Shown here: positions 42,129 through 51,704 of the stretch, in pieces
How positions within the stretch are numbered: the stretch's first letter is position 1
Layout: every line of letters begins with the position of its first letter
From: CAVZMO01 sp963776195
GTDB taxonomy: Bacteria; Nitrospirota; Thermodesulfovibrionia; Thermodesulfovibrionales; SM23-35
Direction of reading: 5' to 3'
Length of the DNA: 64,000 nucleotides
Assembly (NCBI GenBank): GCA_963776195.1
Contig: CAVZMO010000016.1
Coordinates: 62,001 to 126,000 of the forward strand
Notes under the pieces: generated by a model
The model's input: only the letters and a program-made list of their open reading frames with translations
Databases searched by the model: none
Told to the model about the DNA's origin: nothing
Program-made: the position numbers and the translations under genes

Positions 42129-43679
42129 ATGTTCATAAGAAACGATGACATAATTGACAGCCATTTTTTACAAACATGCGATATTCCCGCAGAGGAATTA
42201 GGCATTGAACCTTTCACCATGGTCATCTTCGGCGGAGCAGGTGACTTAAGCAAAAGGAAACTCCTCCCGTCTATTTTTCATCTTTATAAAGAGGATGAAC
42301 TCTTGAAAGAATTCTCTATACTCGGATTTGACAGAGTCAAAATGGGCGAAGAAGAGTACCGGAATATGATCAAGGAAGCGATTACCGAGTTCACCGATGA
42401 ATCTTTAGAGGAGAGCGAATGGAGAGAGTTCAGCAAACATCTCTTTTATTTCCCGGGACTTTTTGAAGATGAGGACAATTTTAAAAAGCTTATTGAGAAA
42501 ATAATAACAGTCTCTATTCCCACGGCAAGAAAGACAAGGGAAGTTATTTATTATATGGCGGTGCCTCCCAAGGTTACCCCACTTGTTATCGAAAAACTGG
42601 AGCGTCACAATCTCTGCAAGGGAGCGTTCAATACAAAGATCATTGTCGAAAAGCCATTTGGCAGAGATCGTTCGTCAGCAGCTGAGTTAAATAATGTTTT
42701 AAGAAGTGCGTTTGATGAGAACCAGATATTCCGTATCGACCATTATCTGAGTAAAGAGCCGGTCCAGAATATCATCTTCTTCCGGTTTTCAAATACCCTC
42801 TTTGAGCACCTCTGGAACCGCCGTTATGTCGACAACATACAAATTACCGTTGCCGAGGATTTAGGCATTGAGCACCGGGGTGAATTTTATGAAAATGCCG
42901 GTGTGGTAAGAGATATTGTGCAGAACCATTTGATGCAGCTTATCGGATTAATTGCCATGGAGCCGCCGGTCGGTTTTAAAGCAGAATTCATCAGGGACGA
43001 AAAATTGAAGATATTACGGTCAATCCGGCTGATGGACGGAGAGGAGATAGATAAATTTACGGTAAGAGGTCAGTATGGCCCGGGGAAAATAGGCGAAAGG
43101 GACGTGCAGGGCTATAGGGATGAGAAAAACGTCTCCCCTTCTTCTATCACCCCGACATTTTTTGCAGCTAAATTGCACATAGACAACTGGCGGTGGGCAG
43201 GGGTTCCCTTTTATGTCCGCACCGGCAAATGTATGGCTAAAAGGATAACGGAAATTTGTATCCAGCTGAAACAGGTTCCGCTCAGACTTTTTGGCCGCGT
43301 ATGCGACGTCCCGGAGCCGAATATCATCATTCTGACTGTCCAGCCTGACGAAAAAATAACCGTGCGTTTTGGAGTGAAGTACCCTTATTCGCAGAATCAG
43401 ATTTACTCGGTGAACATGGTTTTCAACTATTTTGAAACATTCAAGTTGAAGCCGCATTTTCCTTATGAACGTTTACTCCTTGATTGCCTGAAAGGAGACT
43501 TGACACTCTTCGTAAGACAGGATGCGATTGAGTCAATGTGGGAGGTGGTGGATCCGATCATAGTGCGTTGGGAAGGCGTTCCACCCGTGCATTTTCCGAA
43601 CTATCCGGCGGGAACCTGGGGGCCCCGGGAATCGCAGCTTCTGCTCGAACAGGAGGGGCGCCGCTGGATAACGGTGTAA
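42129..43679 (+). CDS. zwf: glucose-6-phosphate 1-dehydrogenase
   Basis: A 516-aa enzyme starting the oxidative pentose phosphate branch. MVIFGGAGDLSKRKLLPSIF is the dinucleotide loop, IIVEKPFGRD has the Lys-Pro pair, and FRIDHYLSKEPVQNI is the active-site motif with the catalytic His. Length is normal. It lies 135 bases after tal with GGAAG just upstream and is probably still in the same operon. No lactonase gene (pgl) is next to it. Confidence 0.94.
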   Translation: MFIRNDDIIDSHFLQTCDIPAEELGIEPFTMVIFGGAGDLSKRKLLPSIFHLYKEDELLKEFSILGFDRVKMGEEEYRNMIKEAITEFTDESLEESEWREFSKHLFYFPGLFEDEDNFKKLIEKIITVSIPTARKTREVIYYMAVPPKVTPLVIEKLERHNLCKGAFNTKIIVEKPFGRDRSSAAELNNVLRSAFDENQIFRIDHYLSKEPVQNIIFFRFSNTLFEHLWNRRYVDNIQITVAEDLGIEHRGEFYENAGVVRDIVQNHLMQLIGLIAMEPPVGFKAEFIRDEKLKILRSIRLMDGEEIDKFTVRGQYGPGKIGERDVQGYRDEKNVSPSSITPTFFAAKLHIDNWRWAGVPFYVRTGKCMAKRITEICIQLKQVPLRLFGRVCDVPEPNIIILTVQPDEKITVRFGVKYPYSQNQIYSVNMVFNYFETFKLKPHFPYERLLLDCLKGDLTLFVRQDAIESMWEVVDPIIVRWEGVPPVHFPNYPAGTWGPRESQLLLEQEGRRWITV

Positions 43680-43696
43680 CGAGGTCTGAACAGTAA

Positions 43697-45493
43697 TTAT
43701 CTGAATTTCCCGAGTTTTTCAGCTAATGCTGCGGTCTCCCGCAATAAGGTTTCCACTTCGCCGAGCCCTTTCTGCCAGAATCCTTTATCAGCTATATCGA
43801 CCCCAAGATTATAAAAGATGTTTGCAGGAGAATCGGACAATCCCGCAGATAAAAAGTCTTTCACTTTCCCGATGAACCGTGGATCATCTTTGACGGATTT
43901 CTGGAGAGATTTCGATATCAGCAGACCGCCTGCGTAAGAGTAAACATAGAAAAAGCTCCGGATGTGACCCCAATAGACCCACCAGTTTTCCGAACCGGGA
44001 GACTGCTCGACGCTGCTCCCCATATATGCAGCCATATTTGTTTGGAACAACCTTCCTATCTCTTCCTTCGACAGATAACCTTTCCGTCTGAATTCCCGGT
44101 GGAGTTCCTGTTCAAATCTGTAGCACGCAACCTGTCTGAATATCGTGGAGACTTCATCGTTGAGCCGCATCATCATGACAGAGAGCCGCAGCTCATCGTC
44201 CGCCTTTTTCAGGATCTCCTGGAGTACAAAATCCTCCATAAAGGTGCTGGCAACCTCTGCAGTGGAAACGGGAGTCCCGAAATGCAGGGCATTCTGTTTT
44301 GCCCTGATCAATTCATTATTTATTCCATGCCCTAACTCATGAGCCAGTGTCAAAACATCATTCAGCCTGTTTGTATGATTGAGAAGGATATATGTCGGCT
44401 GGGATATCAGGCTATGAGAACAGAACGCTCCGCTCGCCTTTCCCCTTCTCGGGTAAACGTCGAATTGCCCATTTTTTATGAACCCGTTAAGAATTTCGGC
44501 AAACTCGGCATCAAGACTCCTGAAGACCCCCTGAACGATCTTGAGGGACTCATCATAAATGTATTTTTTGTTGATACTGCCGTAGTCCACATTCCTCTCG
44601 TGATATTTCAATTTCTTAACTTTCAGGAGTCTCGTCTTCAAGGCATAATAGCTTGAAGAAATATCAAACCTGCAGGAAACGGAATTTATTAAGGTATCGA
44701 CGATCTCACTCTCGATATCGTCACTGATGTGCCTTGCGAGGTCAGGCCTTGACATCCGACGGAGTTCGTCATCAATTTTTTTGTTGGCGAGTACCGAATT
44801 TATTTCCGATTCGGCAACGTCAACATTTTTCTGCAGGATATCATTAAAGGCCCTCGCAGCAGAATCCCTCACTCTCTTTTGGTTACTGTTCACGAGGCTC
44901 AGTATTTCCGAAAAGTTCTTCGTATTTCTCTTACCGTCTTCCAACGTGACGGTTCTCTCTTCTTTCACAAGAAAACTCGATGTCATCCTTATCCAGTTCG
45001 AATAGGAGGTCGGAGCTTTGAGGTTCACAATTTTCTCTTCCGGTTCGCTCAGGAGATATTTTGACTCCGCAAAAATGCGTTCAAGAAAATGTTTATAATT
45101 CCTCAATCCGGGATTTTGAAGAAATTTCTTCCGGGCTTTTTCGGGGATCTTGGCTATCCGGAGATAAAAAAACTGAATGTCGTTTTCTATCCTTTTGCTG
45201 AAATATTCTATCCTGTTAAATTTTGCTTTTAGTTCAGGAGAGTTCTGGTCCTGTGATGTCCGAAGCCAGAAATAGTATCCTTCGTTACCTTCGCTGCCAT
45301 AGTATCTTTTCCATTCTTCATATTCCTTCAAAGCTTCTTTTAACGCCGCAGGCTCTCTGAGATAATCGCTGCGGTCTTTCCATTTATCAATAAATGCGTA
45401 ACTCTCTTTTTGGAGGAGACCCCTTTTTTCTTCTATATCCGGGTCGTCATCGCCTTCAAAAAGGTGTTTAAGATTCCACGTGATCTGTTTCAT
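43697..45493 (-). CDS. M3-family oligoendopeptidase (PepF-like)
   Basis: A 598-aa cytoplasmic metallopeptidase. The zinc motif HExxH is HELGH in TLAHELGHGINNELI, followed by the Glu ligand in STAEVASTFMED about 28 residues later. The long helical N-terminal lobe is the M3 cap. There is no signal peptide. It would degrade short peptides. Convergent with zwf; only 17 bases separate the stops. Confidence 0.9.
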   Translation of the reverse strand: MKQITWNLKHLFEGDDDPDIEEKRGLLQKESYAFIDKWKDRSDYLREPAALKEALKEYEEWKRYYGSEGNEGYYFWLRTSQDQNSPELKAKFNRIEYFSKRIENDIQFFYLRIAKIPEKARKKFLQNPGLRNYKHFLERIFAESKYLLSEPEEKIVNLKAPTSYSNWIRMTSSFLVKEERTVTLEDGKRNTKNFSEILSLVNSNQKRVRDSAARAFNDILQKNVDVAESEINSVLANKKIDDELRRMSRPDLARHISDDIESEIVDTLINSVSCRFDISSSYYALKTRLLKVKKLKYHERNVDYGSINKKYIYDESLKIVQGVFRSLDAEFAEILNGFIKNGQFDVYPRRGKASGAFCSHSLISQPTYILLNHTNRLNDVLTLAHELGHGINNELIRAKQNALHFGTPVSTAEVASTFMEDFVLQEILKKADDELRLSVMMMRLNDEVSTIFRQVACYRFEQELHREFRRKGYLSKEEIGRLFQTNMAAYMGSSVEQSPGSENWWVYWGHIRSFFYVYSYAGGLLISKSLQKSVKDDPRFIGKVKDFLSAGLSDSPANIFYNLGVDIADKGFWQKGLGEVETLLRETAALAEKLGKFR

Positions 45494-45602
45494 TAAAGGG
45501 CTCTCCTCTTTTTGAATGATTTGGTGAAAATTCGAACTGAATATTATACCATTGCTTTCTTATCAATATTCAGTTAGGAGAGATAGGGAGAGATTTTGAC
45601 TG

Positions 45603-46136
45603 TCAACCGGTGGTTCGGTCAGCCTCGATGTTCAGGATAATCCGGACATCCCTTCCGGCAATAACTCCGCCTTCCATATCGGCATTCCACATGATACCAT
45701 AGTCTTCACGATTGATCCTCGCGGAGGCGGTGAAGCCGATGCTCATTGCACCTTCTTCAAAGGGGTCTTTCACAGGGCCTGAGTATTCGACCTCCAGAGT
45801 GACCTGCCGTGTAACCCCCCGCATGGTCAGATCGCCGGTGACCTTGAAACGCCTGCCCGCTGTGCTTTCAGACCCGGAGCTCTTAAAAGTGATCTTCGGA
45901 TATTTTTCAGCATCAAAAAAGTCCGGGCTGCGAAGGTGTTCGTCACGCTTGGAAATTCCTGTATAGATCCCGGAGACATCGATTTCCGCCTCTACAGATG
46001 AATGAGCAATATCATCTGTGTCGAACTGAATTGTGCCGCTTATCTTGTTGAACTGACCGTGCACATCCGAAATCATCATGTGTCTGACAGAAAAAGCCGC
46101 TACGGAATGATCAGAATCGATAACCCATGTAGCCAT
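45603..46136 (-). CDS. YceI-family protein
   Basis: A 177-aa lipocalin-like beta barrel: WVIDSDHSVAAFSVRHMMIS at the start, LRSPDFFDAEKYPKITFKS in the middle, and GFTASARINREDYGIMWN near the end are the family signature. No signal peptide, so a cytoplasmic version. The family binds polyprenoids or amphiphiles; the physiological role is unknown here. Confidence 0.9.
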   Translation of the reverse strand: MATWVIDSDHSVAAFSVRHMMISDVHGQFNKISGTIQFDTDDIAHSSVEAEIDVSGIYTGISKRDEHLRSPDFFDAEKYPKITFKSSGSESTAGRRFKVTGDLTMRGVTRQVTLEVEYSGPVKDPFEEGAMSIGFTASARINREDYGIMWNADMEGGVIAGRDVRIILNIEADRTTG

Positions 46137-46405
46137 TGTTTACCTCCCCGCAGTTTACAATATCGGACGACAAGAAATTGTTTTATCAGATATCAGTTTC
46201 TTATAGCACGGGATGTGCGGATTGTCAATTCAGTCGGACAAGAAAGAAAGATACGCTGCAGAATACCATTCGAAAAGATCAGTTGTCTTCAGAGTGAGGG
46301 ACGCTTTTTAAGAGAAATGAACGATGCTGCTTCATTCTTGAAACTTGCACTGTGATATACTTTTCAGAAGTGAGATCAGAGGGTAAGTATTTTTCAGGAG
46401 GCGGT

Positions 46406-46840
46406 ATGAAATATCAAGTGGGAGAAGTTGGAAGAGTTGTTGTAGCGAGGTTTGAGGACGGGGAGGACATTCTCGAAAACATTATTGCGATTGCAAAAAA
46501 AGAGAATATTAAAAGTGCGATATTCCATCTGGTCGGCGGCATCAGGCAGGGCAGGGTGGTTGTCGGTCCGGAAATTGAAGAGATGCCCCCGAAACCCGTA
46601 TGGAAAGAAATCGGGGAGAGTCATGAGCTTTTAGGGACCGGAACGATTTTCCGGCAGGAGGATGAACCAAAGGTCCATTTCCACGGCGCATTCGGAAAAA
46701 AGGACATGGTTAAGGTCGGATGCCTGAGAGGAAAATCAGAGACGTTTCTCGTGCTTGAAGCCGTGATTATCGAAATGCAGGGGATCAATGCGAGAAGAGA
46801 GCTTGACCAGACATCAGGACTGGTCCTTTTGAAAGTATGA
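46406..46840 (+). CDS. PPC/DUF296 (PD1-like) domain protein
   Basis: A 144-aa single PPC domain: RFEDGEDILENIIAIAKKEN, VGGIRQGRVVVGP, KVHFHGAFGKKDMVKVGCLR (metal-binding HxH pattern). In plants this domain joins AT-hooks; bacterial solo forms are trimers of unknown function. Start is ATG 46406 with CAGGAGG seven bases upstream; the frame is open a little further. Divergent from the YceI gene. Confidence 0.8.
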   Translation: MKYQVGEVGRVVVARFEDGEDILENIIAIAKKENIKSAIFHLVGGIRQGRVVVGPEIEEMPPKPVWKEIGESHELLGTGTIFRQEDEPKVHFHGAFGKKDMVKVGCLRGKSETFLVLEAVIIEMQGINARRELDQTSGLVLLKV

Positions 46841-46922
46841 TATTTCGTATGCCATTTTGTTTGGCTGAAATGGTTGCAGGGTTGAGGTGAGTGTCGCATA
46901 TTTGCCGCTCAGTCGGTGAAGC

Positions 46923-47570
46923 TCAATCCGCTCCCTGCCATCCATATCGACCGATCAGAGGCACAAAGACACAGGGGGTGTGATATTCTTCCAGCGTCTT
47001 GCCCTTATGTTTTTTGATCCTGATGAGTTGCTGCGAAAACCTGTCTCCGATGGGTGCTACCAGGATCCCGTTGTCCGACAATTGCTCCATTAAAGGCTCA
47101 GGGGTCTTTGGCGTACCCGCCGTTATGATGATCCTGTCAAACGGCGCTTCCTCAGGCCATCCTAACGTGCCGTCCCCGACTCTAATATGGATATTGTCAT
47201 ATCTGAGGGAATGAAATGTTTCCCCGGCATGTTGGGCAAGTATTGCGACACGTTCAATGGTATAAACTTCTTTAGCGAGTTCGGAAAGGATTGCTGCCTG
47301 ATAACCGGAACCCGTTCCTATTTCCAAAACCTTTTCATCTCCTTTGAGTTCGAGCAGCTCCGTCATTACTGCAACCATATAGGGTTGTGATATCGTCTGA
47401 CCATCTCCGATGGAAAGGGCCGAGTCATCATAGGCTTGATGTTGCATCGATTCACCGACAAAAAGATGTCTCGGCACCTTTTTCATCGCACTGAGCACCC
47501 GCTCGTCTTTAATGCCCCTCGGGACAAGCTGTGTTCTTACCATGAGCTCTCTTAATTCTTTGAAATCCAT
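46923..47570 (-). CDS. pcm: protein-L-isoaspartate O-methyltransferase
   Basis: A 215-aa SAM enzyme that repairs isoaspartyl residues in aged proteins. The N-terminus has VPRHLFVGE; DGQTISQPYMVAVMTELL is the substrate motif, and VLEIGTGSGYQAAILSEL is the SAM loop. FDRIIITAGTPK follows. ATG 47570 with GAGGG upstream is preferred over TTG 47588. The surE-pcm pairing is classical, although here an FAD enzyme lies between them. Confidence 0.92.
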   Translation of the reverse strand: MDFKELRELMVRTQLVPRGIKDERVLSAMKKVPRHLFVGESMQHQAYDDSALSIGDGQTISQPYMVAVMTELLELKGDEKVLEIGTGSGYQAAILSELAKEVYTIERVAILAQHAGETFHSLRYDNIHIRVGDGTLGWPEEAPFDRIIITAGTPKTPEPLMEQLSDNGILVAPIGDRFSQQLIRIKKHKGKTLEEYHTPCVFVPLIGRYGWQGAD

Positions 47571-47674
47571 ATTATTTTTTACCCTCAAGTTGCATTAAAT
47601 TACCATTATCGACATGTCTGACATGTCTTTTTGCAACGTTTGCGTTACTTTCCGGGCGAGGCAACGTCTTGCCC

Positions 47675-49057
47675 CTACTGTAATCTCCTTGCTATCTCCC
47701 TTGCAGCCATGACACCTGAAACCGATGCCTGTATAAGGCCTCTGCTCACTCCTGCGCCATCGCCGACGGCGAAGAGGCCGGCTATTTCCGTTTCGAGAGA
47801 TCCCGTAAGTTTGGGGAACATCGAATAAAATTTCACTTCAGCGCCATAGAGGAGAGTGTGTTCCGAATTGGTCCCGGGCGCCATCTTATCGAGTGCTTCA
47901 AGCATTTCGATGATATCGGTGAGATGACGGTAAGGCAAGACAAAGCTCAAATCACCCGGTGTTGCGTCTCTTAGCGTAGGCTTCACATCACCCCTCGCTA
48001 TTCTCTCGTGGGTAGATCGTCTACCTTGAAGAAGATCGCCGAGACGCTGCAAAATCACTCCTTTGCCGAGAAGGTTTGCGAGTCCTGCTATGTAACTTCC
48101 GTATAATATGGGCTCATCGAAAGGCTCAGTAAAGAACGTACTGACCAAAAGTGCAAAGTTCGTGTTGGCAGTTCTGCTATTCGAATAACTGTGTCCGTTC
48201 ACCGTCCAGATTCCTTTCAGGTATTCCTTTACAACCTCACCGTAAGGATTTACACAGAAGGTCCGGACTCTATCATCGAATCTGTTTGAATGGAAAATCA
48301 ACTTGGGTTCATACGTCACTTTCGTGAGAGGTTCAAACACCGGCGCAGGAATCTCGACCCTTACTCCTATATCGACGGGATTCTTCAGAAGGGTGAGACG
48401 CAGTCGCTTTGACTCTCTGTCGAGCCATCTCGATCCTTCCCTTCCCGGCGCAAGGATCACAAAATCCGAATAAAGTTTGGTGCTGTTACGCAGTCTGATA
48501 CCGGTTGTCTTCCTCCTCTCCGTTATAACCCTTTCGGCCTCTGAACCGAATAAGGTGTCTATCTTTCCGTTAAGCGATTCTTGAATATTCTTAAGCACGG
48601 TCCTGCATCTGTCGGTGCCTATGTGTCTTATCTTCGAAGGGATAAAGAGGAGATTATTTTCTGATGCAAGCCTTGCTATACTGTTTATCTCTTGTTCATC
48701 CCCTCCGTACATTTCATCTGGAGCGCCGTAATGAACATAGCTTTCATCTACATAGGTTATCAGTGACTGGAGATTGTTTTTGTCGGTATACCTCGAAAGG
48801 AAACCTCCTATTTCAGGAGAAAGGTTCAATTTGCCGTCACTAAAGGCGCCTGCGCCACCCCATCCGCTGAGGAGGGCGCATTCCGGGCAGGCTGCGCATG
48901 AAATCTCCCGCATCTTCATCGGACACATTCTTTTGTCAATATCCTTGCCCTTTTCGATGATGAGGATTTTTGCATTTTTTTTCTGTCGGAGCAGTTCGAG
49001 TGCGGAAAAGATACCTGCCGGACCTGCGCCGACTATTATAACGTCATAGATTTTCAT
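47675..49057 (-). CDS. FAD-dependent oxidoreductase (YdiC/YhiN-like dehydrogenase)
   Basis: A 460-aa protein. DVIIVGAGPAGIFSALELL is an FAD-binding loop. CAACPEC with an upstream Cys forms a cysteine cluster near residues 53-60, followed by GWGGAGAFSDGKLNL, the signature of this putative uncharacterised FAD dehydrogenase family. The end GLFAVGDGAGVSRGLIQASV is the second FAD motif. The substrate is not known. Two bases separate it from surE upstream. Confidence 0.8.
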   Translation of the reverse strand: MKIYDVIIVGAGPAGIFSALELLRQKKNAKILIIEKGKDIDKRMCPMKMREISCAACPECALLSGWGGAGAFSDGKLNLSPEIGGFLSRYTDKNNLQSLITYVDESYVHYGAPDEMYGGDEQEINSIARLASENNLLFIPSKIRHIGTDRCRTVLKNIQESLNGKIDTLFGSEAERVITERRKTTGIRLRNSTKLYSDFVILAPGREGSRWLDRESKRLRLTLLKNPVDIGVRVEIPAPVFEPLTKVTYEPKLIFHSNRFDDRVRTFCVNPYGEVVKEYLKGIWTVNGHSYSNSRTANTNFALLVSTFFTEPFDEPILYGSYIAGLANLLGKGVILQRLGDLLQGRRSTHERIARGDVKPTLRDATPGDLSFVLPYRHLTDIIEMLEALDKMAPGTNSEHTLLYGAEVKFYSMFPKLTGSLETEIAGLFAVGDGAGVSRGLIQASVSGVMAAREIARRLQ

Positions 49058-49058
49058 A

Positions 49059-49823
49059 TTAAATATATGGTGACAATCTGTCTTTTAAGAATTTCAATGC
49101 GTCGTAGTTCGTAAGGTCGAGATGGATAGGCGTGATCGAGACATAGTTGTCCTGAACAGCCTGAATATCCGTATCCTCACCGTGCTCCCAGTAAGGTTGT
49201 CCGCCGCCGATCCAGTAATGTTTTTCACCGTGAGGATCGAGGGTCTCCTGAATGGAACCATCATAGATGCGTTTCCCCTGTCTCGTAAGTTTTTTACCCC
49301 TGATATTCTGAAAGGGAACGTCCGGTACGTTTACATTCAGAAGCGTATCGTAGGGGAGGGAGTTTTCAAGAATGTATCTGCCCATGCTTGAAGCGATTCT
49401 TGCTGCCGTATCAAAATTAAACGAAGAGGAGCGCTGTTCTTGAGTGACCAGAGAAATTGCAAATGCCGGTATGCCCATTATCGTGCTCTCCATCGCGGCG
49501 GAAACAGTCCCCGAATAGGTAACATCGTCTCCCAAGTTTGCGCCTTTGTTAATGCCGGACACGACAAACACGGGCTTTTCGGGAAGGATTTTGTTAATTC
49601 CAACCGCCACGCAGTCGGTCGGGGTACCGTTAATGCTGAAGACACGTTCTCTCAGTTCTTCCACCTTGAGCGGTCTGTGCAGGGTTAATGCATGGCTTAC
49701 CGCACTCCTTTCTCTGTCGGGTGCGATGACATAAGCATCGCCGAGGTCCTTCATCGCGTGAAAGAGCGAAATCAGTCCGGGGGAGTGGACTCCGTCGTCG
49801 TTTGTAACAAGAATAATTGACAT
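49059..49823 (-). CDS. surE: 5'/3'-nucleotidase SurE
   Basis: A 254-aa metal-dependent phosphatase that removes phosphate from nucleoside monophosphates. ILVTNDDGVHSPGLISL holds the two metal-binding Asp, DRERSAVSHALTLHRPL the Ser/His region, and VVSGINKGANLGDDVTYSGT the Asn ligand. Normal length. First gene of the minus-strand surE - FAD oxidoreductase - pcm group. Confidence 0.94.
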   Translation of the reverse strand: MSIILVTNDDGVHSPGLISLFHAMKDLGDAYVIAPDRERSAVSHALTLHRPLKVEELRERVFSINGTPTDCVAVGINKILPEKPVFVVSGINKGANLGDDVTYSGTVSAAMESTIMGIPAFAISLVTQEQRSSSFNFDTAARIASSMGRYILENSLPYDTLLNVNVPDVPFQNIRGKKLTRQGKRIYDGSIQETLDPHGEKHYWIGGGQPYWEHGEDTDIQAVQDNYVSITPIHLDLTNYDALKFLKDRLSPYI

Positions 49824-49986
49824 TAGAAGTATTGTATCAGAATATAAGGTTTGTGTTAATTATTGTTGCCTGATACGGGACCTTTGACTGTTGTCGTGGC
49901 GAGAACCTTCGAGTGCCTCATCTACCACTTAATATAACAAACTGTCCAGCTTATTGAGCAATTAAATATTATCCTGTATATCCCGC

Positions 49987-50053
49987 AGCATTCCTGCTGC
50001 CAATTCCGAAATTAAGCTGCCACTTATTCCGACAAGGGTTGCCACCCTGACAG
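49987..50053 (-). repeat. IS21-end-like repeat array, left
   Basis: On the minus strand this stretch reads as units of about 23 bases with the motif CGGAATAAGTGGCAGCTT: GGTGGCAACCCTTGTCGGAA, AGTGGCAGCTTAATTTCGG, then a shorter unit. Such CGGAAT/GGCAG units are typical of the multiple terminal repeats of IS21-family elements. The outer end points left. No istA or istB gene remains. Confidence 0.4.
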
Positions 50054-50109
50054 ATATAAAACTTCATCCTATAAGAGACAGGCTGTCGTTACCGCCTCCA
50101 CCTACTGAT

Positions 50110-51506
50110 ATGTATTAAACCTGTCAAGTGGGTGATTTTTTATTGCCTCTTATATGGTCTCCTTTGAGAATATAAACTTCGGGCAGAACAGCAGTGATAA
50201 ACGACGGTAGATCACTCTGATATACGCGGGTTGGGTACCGCATGACTTATCTTCGTCGTGGAGCTGCCTCTGTCTTATCACGAGGGCCATCCTATTTTCA
50301 GGTGCCTCAAAGTAGGTACGAGGGTTCTCCCAACCGACTGCTACCTTGGCCGAAGTACACATTTTCCCAATAAATAGCGTTGTCCGGAGGGGCGAAGAAA
50401 CGCTCCATCTCTTTCGTAGCCCCGGAAGACAACAACGATAATTTCGTTCTGTCCTCAATTCGTTTTATCCTTATCTGGCAACACAGGCATTAGTTTTCCT
50501 CATTACGTCACATGCAATTGCCCAAATAAAGCCGCTCAATTCACGTGCTACAGCGGTACATGCTTCAACCGGGAGTTTCCCCTTATTGATCAAGTACCAA
50601 TACCTCTTGCACAATCGTTTTTGTGCTTTCCATGCAATAGCCTGTACTGTTTCGCTTGCCTTCTCTGCACGCCGACGAAAATGAGCTGTCTTGCGTGCCG
50701 GCAATCGATAACACCACGAAGCTTCTATAAGCACACGCCTTGCATGTCCATTGCCCGTTTTGGTTATCCCTCCGCGTTGGCGGCGACTGCCACTTGAGTG
50801 TTCACTCGGAACTAATCCTAGGTGAGCCATAAGCTGACGGGGAGAATCAAATCGACTGATGTCCCCCAGTTCAGCCACTACAGTCATTGCTGTAATGATG
50901 TCGACTCCTCGAAGTGCCATCAGGCCGGTTATTACAGGTGCCAAAGACCACCCTTCTACTGCCTGACGCATTTGTTCTTCCAATGAAGCCACTCGTCCTT
51001 TCATTTGTTTGACCGTATCAACATACTCTTGGAAAACAATCTGCTGTGCCGGGATCTCAAACTTTATCTCTTCCAGCCATCGAAAATATGCTTGCGTCCA
51101 TTTGCTCTTCCCAGGATACTGCTTCCCATGACGCAGCAGGAATGCTCCAAGCCGCTGTTTGGCGTGCCCTTCCATGGCCTTCATATCTTCACGGGCACGC
51201 GTTAAATCTCTCATTGCTTCCTGCTCTTTGTCCGGAACCCACACCGGCGTCAGTTCCCCCGCACGATGTAAACGAGTCAGCGTGTTAGCATCCCTCCGAT
51301 CTGTCTTAACGCGGTCCCCTGATTTCCTCGGGATAAGTGAAGGAGCAACCACATCACACCTCTGACCAAGATCGATCAGCCATCCCTACATATTTGGTGC
51401 TATACTTATTCATAACCTGTCCTCCTTAATTGTGGCTCTGAGCCTATGGGTTTCCTCACCTTAAAGCTTAACCCACGTACCTTAAGGTCGGACAGGTTTA
51501 ATACAT
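50110..51506 (-). mobile_element. IS110/IS1111-type insertion sequence with perfect 16-bp inverted repeats
   Basis: ATGTATTAAACCTGTC at 50110-50125 and its exact complement at 51491-51506 bound a 1397-bp element. It carries one IS110-family transposase on the minus strand (deleted, see below). About 345 bases lie between the transposase stop and the left repeat, and about 80 bases on the promoter side. In the IS1111 group a long non-coding segment downstream of the transposase encodes the bridge RNA, so 50126-50470 is the candidate. No target duplication is expected in this family and none is obvious. Confidence 0.75.
50471..51413 (-). pseudogene. IS110-family transposase with internal N-terminal deletion
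   Basis: The original start is ATG 51413 (AAGGAGGACAGG just upstream), reading NKYSTKYVGM, the usual IS1111-type N-terminus just before the first catalytic Asp (MDVHK). Here this is followed at once by the sequence that codes LGQRCDVVAPSLIPRKSGDR, out of frame, so about 70-80 residues including the first DEDD aspartate are lost. The remaining 293-aa frame (GTG 51352) keeps DRVKTDRRDA and the C-terminal Tnp domain with the serine motif HSSGSRRQRGGITKTGN. It should not transpose on its own. Confidence 0.75.
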
Positions 51507-51654
51507 TATGTCTTATCCGCGATTGCGAAAGACAAAAATTTTACTGAATCCTTCATCTACTCAACATATCTGTTTCTCTGCCTTCAGTGAGGATTTCAAC
51601 TACGATAAATGATCTTCGCGAAATGAATTATTTATAATTGCCGATTGAAGTGCA

Positions 51655-51684
51655 ACAAAAAGGGCGAGATATTTCACTCGCCCT
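51655..51684 (-). terminator. rho-independent terminator of the octaheme cytochrome gene
   Basis: AGGGCGAG pairs perfectly with CTCGCCCT (8 bp, 8-base loop; 51661-51684), followed on the minus strand by TTTTTGTT. It lies 20 bases after the cytochrome stop. Confidence 0.8.
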
Positions 51685-51704
51685 ATGGATTTGAATTTTC
51701 TGAT

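Noticed and set aside
50150..50458. 102-codon minus-strand ORF inside the IS element
   Set aside because: No family resemblance or ribosome site; it falls in the expected non-coding end of an IS1111-type element.
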